A stretch of 64,000 nucleotides of DNA from Sansalvadorimonas sp965243775 (GTDB lineage Bacteria; Pseudomonadota; Gammaproteobacteria; Pseudomonadales; Endozoicomonadaceae), in the NCBI GenBank assembly GCA_965243775.1, contig CBDEWF010000137.1, forward strand, positions 1 to 64,000. The letters run 5' to 3'. The number at the start of each line of letters is the position of its first letter. Within the stretch, counting starts at the first letter, position 1. Shown here piece after piece: positions 63,162 through 64,000 of the stretch. The position numbers and the translations under genes are program-made. Below the pieces are notes generated by a model. The model was given only the letters and a program-made list of their open reading frames with translations, made no database searches and was not told the origin of the DNA.

Positions 63162-64000
63162 ACTATGCACGACAGCTTTCAGAAATCGTGAGGCTTCCCC
63201 TCCTGTCACTGCCCTGTGATCAAACGACAACGATAAGCTCATTATCCGGCGCACCGCGGGCTGTCCCTCAATAGCAACAACCTGGTCACAGACAGATCCA
63301 ATCCCAAGAATTGCAACCGCAGGGGGAACAACAACAGGTGTTGCATAACGACCGGTACCTAATGCACCAAAATTACTCACCGAAATTGTTGCACCCTGAA
63401 AAGCATCTGGTGGCAGCTTCCGTTCCAGGACACCAGATTTTAGCTGTTCGATCTCTTCTCTTATCCGCTCCGGTGTCAGGCTGTGTGCATGTCTTAGAAC
63501 CGGAACCAGCAAACCATGGGGAGAGTCAACAGCCAGACCAATATTGATGTCATCCATCAGCTGCCGCTGCTCTTTCCGGCCATCAAACCAGGTATTCAGG
63601 GCTGGCTCTTCCCGACATCCTGCTATCAGTGCCAGAACCGTTCTAACTGTTAAATCTTCCTGGTCGCTCCAATGGTGAAGATCAGCATCAGCAAACAGTG
63701 TCGCCGACACAACTTCATGGCCAGATAAATTCATACTCCTGGCCATTTCCCGGCGAACCCCTTTCAGCTTTTCACCGTTTTCAATAGTAATATTCGGCAT
63801 CGTGCCAAAAAAATTGCGGGTTAACTGGTTGACGGCTGGTCGAGCCAGTTGCTGCATTCTGGTTGTTGATGGAGAAGCACCAACAAAGAAGTGATCCTCT
63901 TCACTCTCATCAGAAGAAGATGCTTTGGTTATTTTGCCGACGACAGTACCGGAGTCAGCATCTTCACCTTCAAACTCCACCAGCGGTTCACCTGTATGAA
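63141..64000 (-). CDS. Branched-chain/2-oxo acid dehydrogenase E2 (dihydrolipoamide acyltransferase), 5' end outside window
   Basis: The frame is open to the window edge. It starts in the tail of a lipoyl domain (HTGEPLVEFEGEDADSG), has a short E3-binding region (SPSTTRMQQLARPAVNQL) and then the catalytic domain, with MPNITIENGEKLKGVRREMARSM and the active-site block SFDHRAVTGGEASRFL. The general E2 motif HRxxDG is here HRAVTGG, as in some BkdB-like E2s. E1 and E3 genes would lie beyond 64000. The ending LEQKKG is encoded inside the tandem repeat. Confidence 0.88.
   Translation of the reverse strand, partial: HTGEPLVEFEGEDADSGTVVGKITKASSSDESEEDHFFVGASPSTTRMQQLARPAVNQLTRNFFGTMPNITIENGEKLKGVRREMARSMNLSGHEVVSATLFADADLHHWSDQEDLTVRTVLALIAGCREEPALNTWFDGRKEQRQLMDDINIGLAVDSPHGLLVPVLRHAHSLTPERIREEIEQLKSGVLERKLPPDAFQGATISVSNFGALGTGRYATPVVVPPAVAILGIGSVCDQVVAIEGQPAVRRIMSLSLSFDHRAVTGGEASRFLKAVVHSLEQKKG

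Noticed and set aside
1..64000. CRISPR arrays, tRNA or rRNA genes, prophage modules
   Set aside because: No regularly spaced direct repeats, no cloverleaf with CCA-end context, and no phage structural genes were recognised by reading both strands.

Overview
The window looks like a core-genome segment of a gammaproteobacterium of the Oceanospirillales/Hahellaceae type, most plausibly an Endozoicomonas-like marine animal symbiont (inference). Two things suggest this. First, long runs follow the classic Pseudomonas gene order: rpmB-rpmG, radC, coaBC-dut-algC-argB, pyrE/crc, rph, yicC-gmk-rpoZ-spoT-ridA, oxyR-recG, HU, ubiC-ubiA and phoB-phoR. Second, this housekeeping frame is interrupted by single accessory genes with eukaryote-like domains, group II intron and IS debris, and many palindromic intergenic repeats. 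No tRNA, rRNA or CRISPR array was seen.

Layout. 1-4157: partial GH13 sugar phosphorylase (-), galU, an SCP2-like protein and an iron alcohol dehydrogenase. 4175-7022: a composite group II intron (-) sitting directly behind the terminator of a glycine-amidinotransferase-like gene (7078-8310). 8725-10108: NfeD/SPFH pair. 10292-10996: F-box plus WD40 protein. 11270-11791: DinB-like protein. 11965-17357: a membrane-lipid operon (DedA, ATP-grasp, DoxX, OlsF-like) whose last gene is separated from its ribosome binding site by a decayed IS630 element. 17861-20526: first H-NS-like gene, trhP, a large cruciform repeat, rpmG/rpmB. 20802-37560: the Pseudomonas-like block from radC to ridA. 37604-39567: lipase-like protein and a truncated thiolase. 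39643-42716: polar amino acid ABC transporter. 42945-48784: SDR protein, oxyR, recG, malic enzyme. 49051-49797: a protein with a basic helix-loop-helix signature and basic tracts, the most unusual gene here. 49923-51791: decR/cyuA cysteine desulfidase pair. 51898-57363: SCP2, HU, ubiC, ubiA, SprT-like, phoB-phoR with a Pho box. 57364-57783: second H-NS-like gene. 57993-62872: prkA-yeaH-spoVR stress operon. 63141-64000: partial E2 acyltransferase.

How it fits together. Most genes are ordinary metabolism and stress response. The accessory proteins point to life with a eukaryotic host: an F-box/WD40 protein could engage host SCF ubiquitin ligases, the bHLH protein could act in a host nucleus, and the lipase-like protein could be a secreted enzyme. 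None carries an obvious Sec signal, so delivery would need a dedicated secretion system that is not in this window. These host-directed roles are inferences from domain patterns only.
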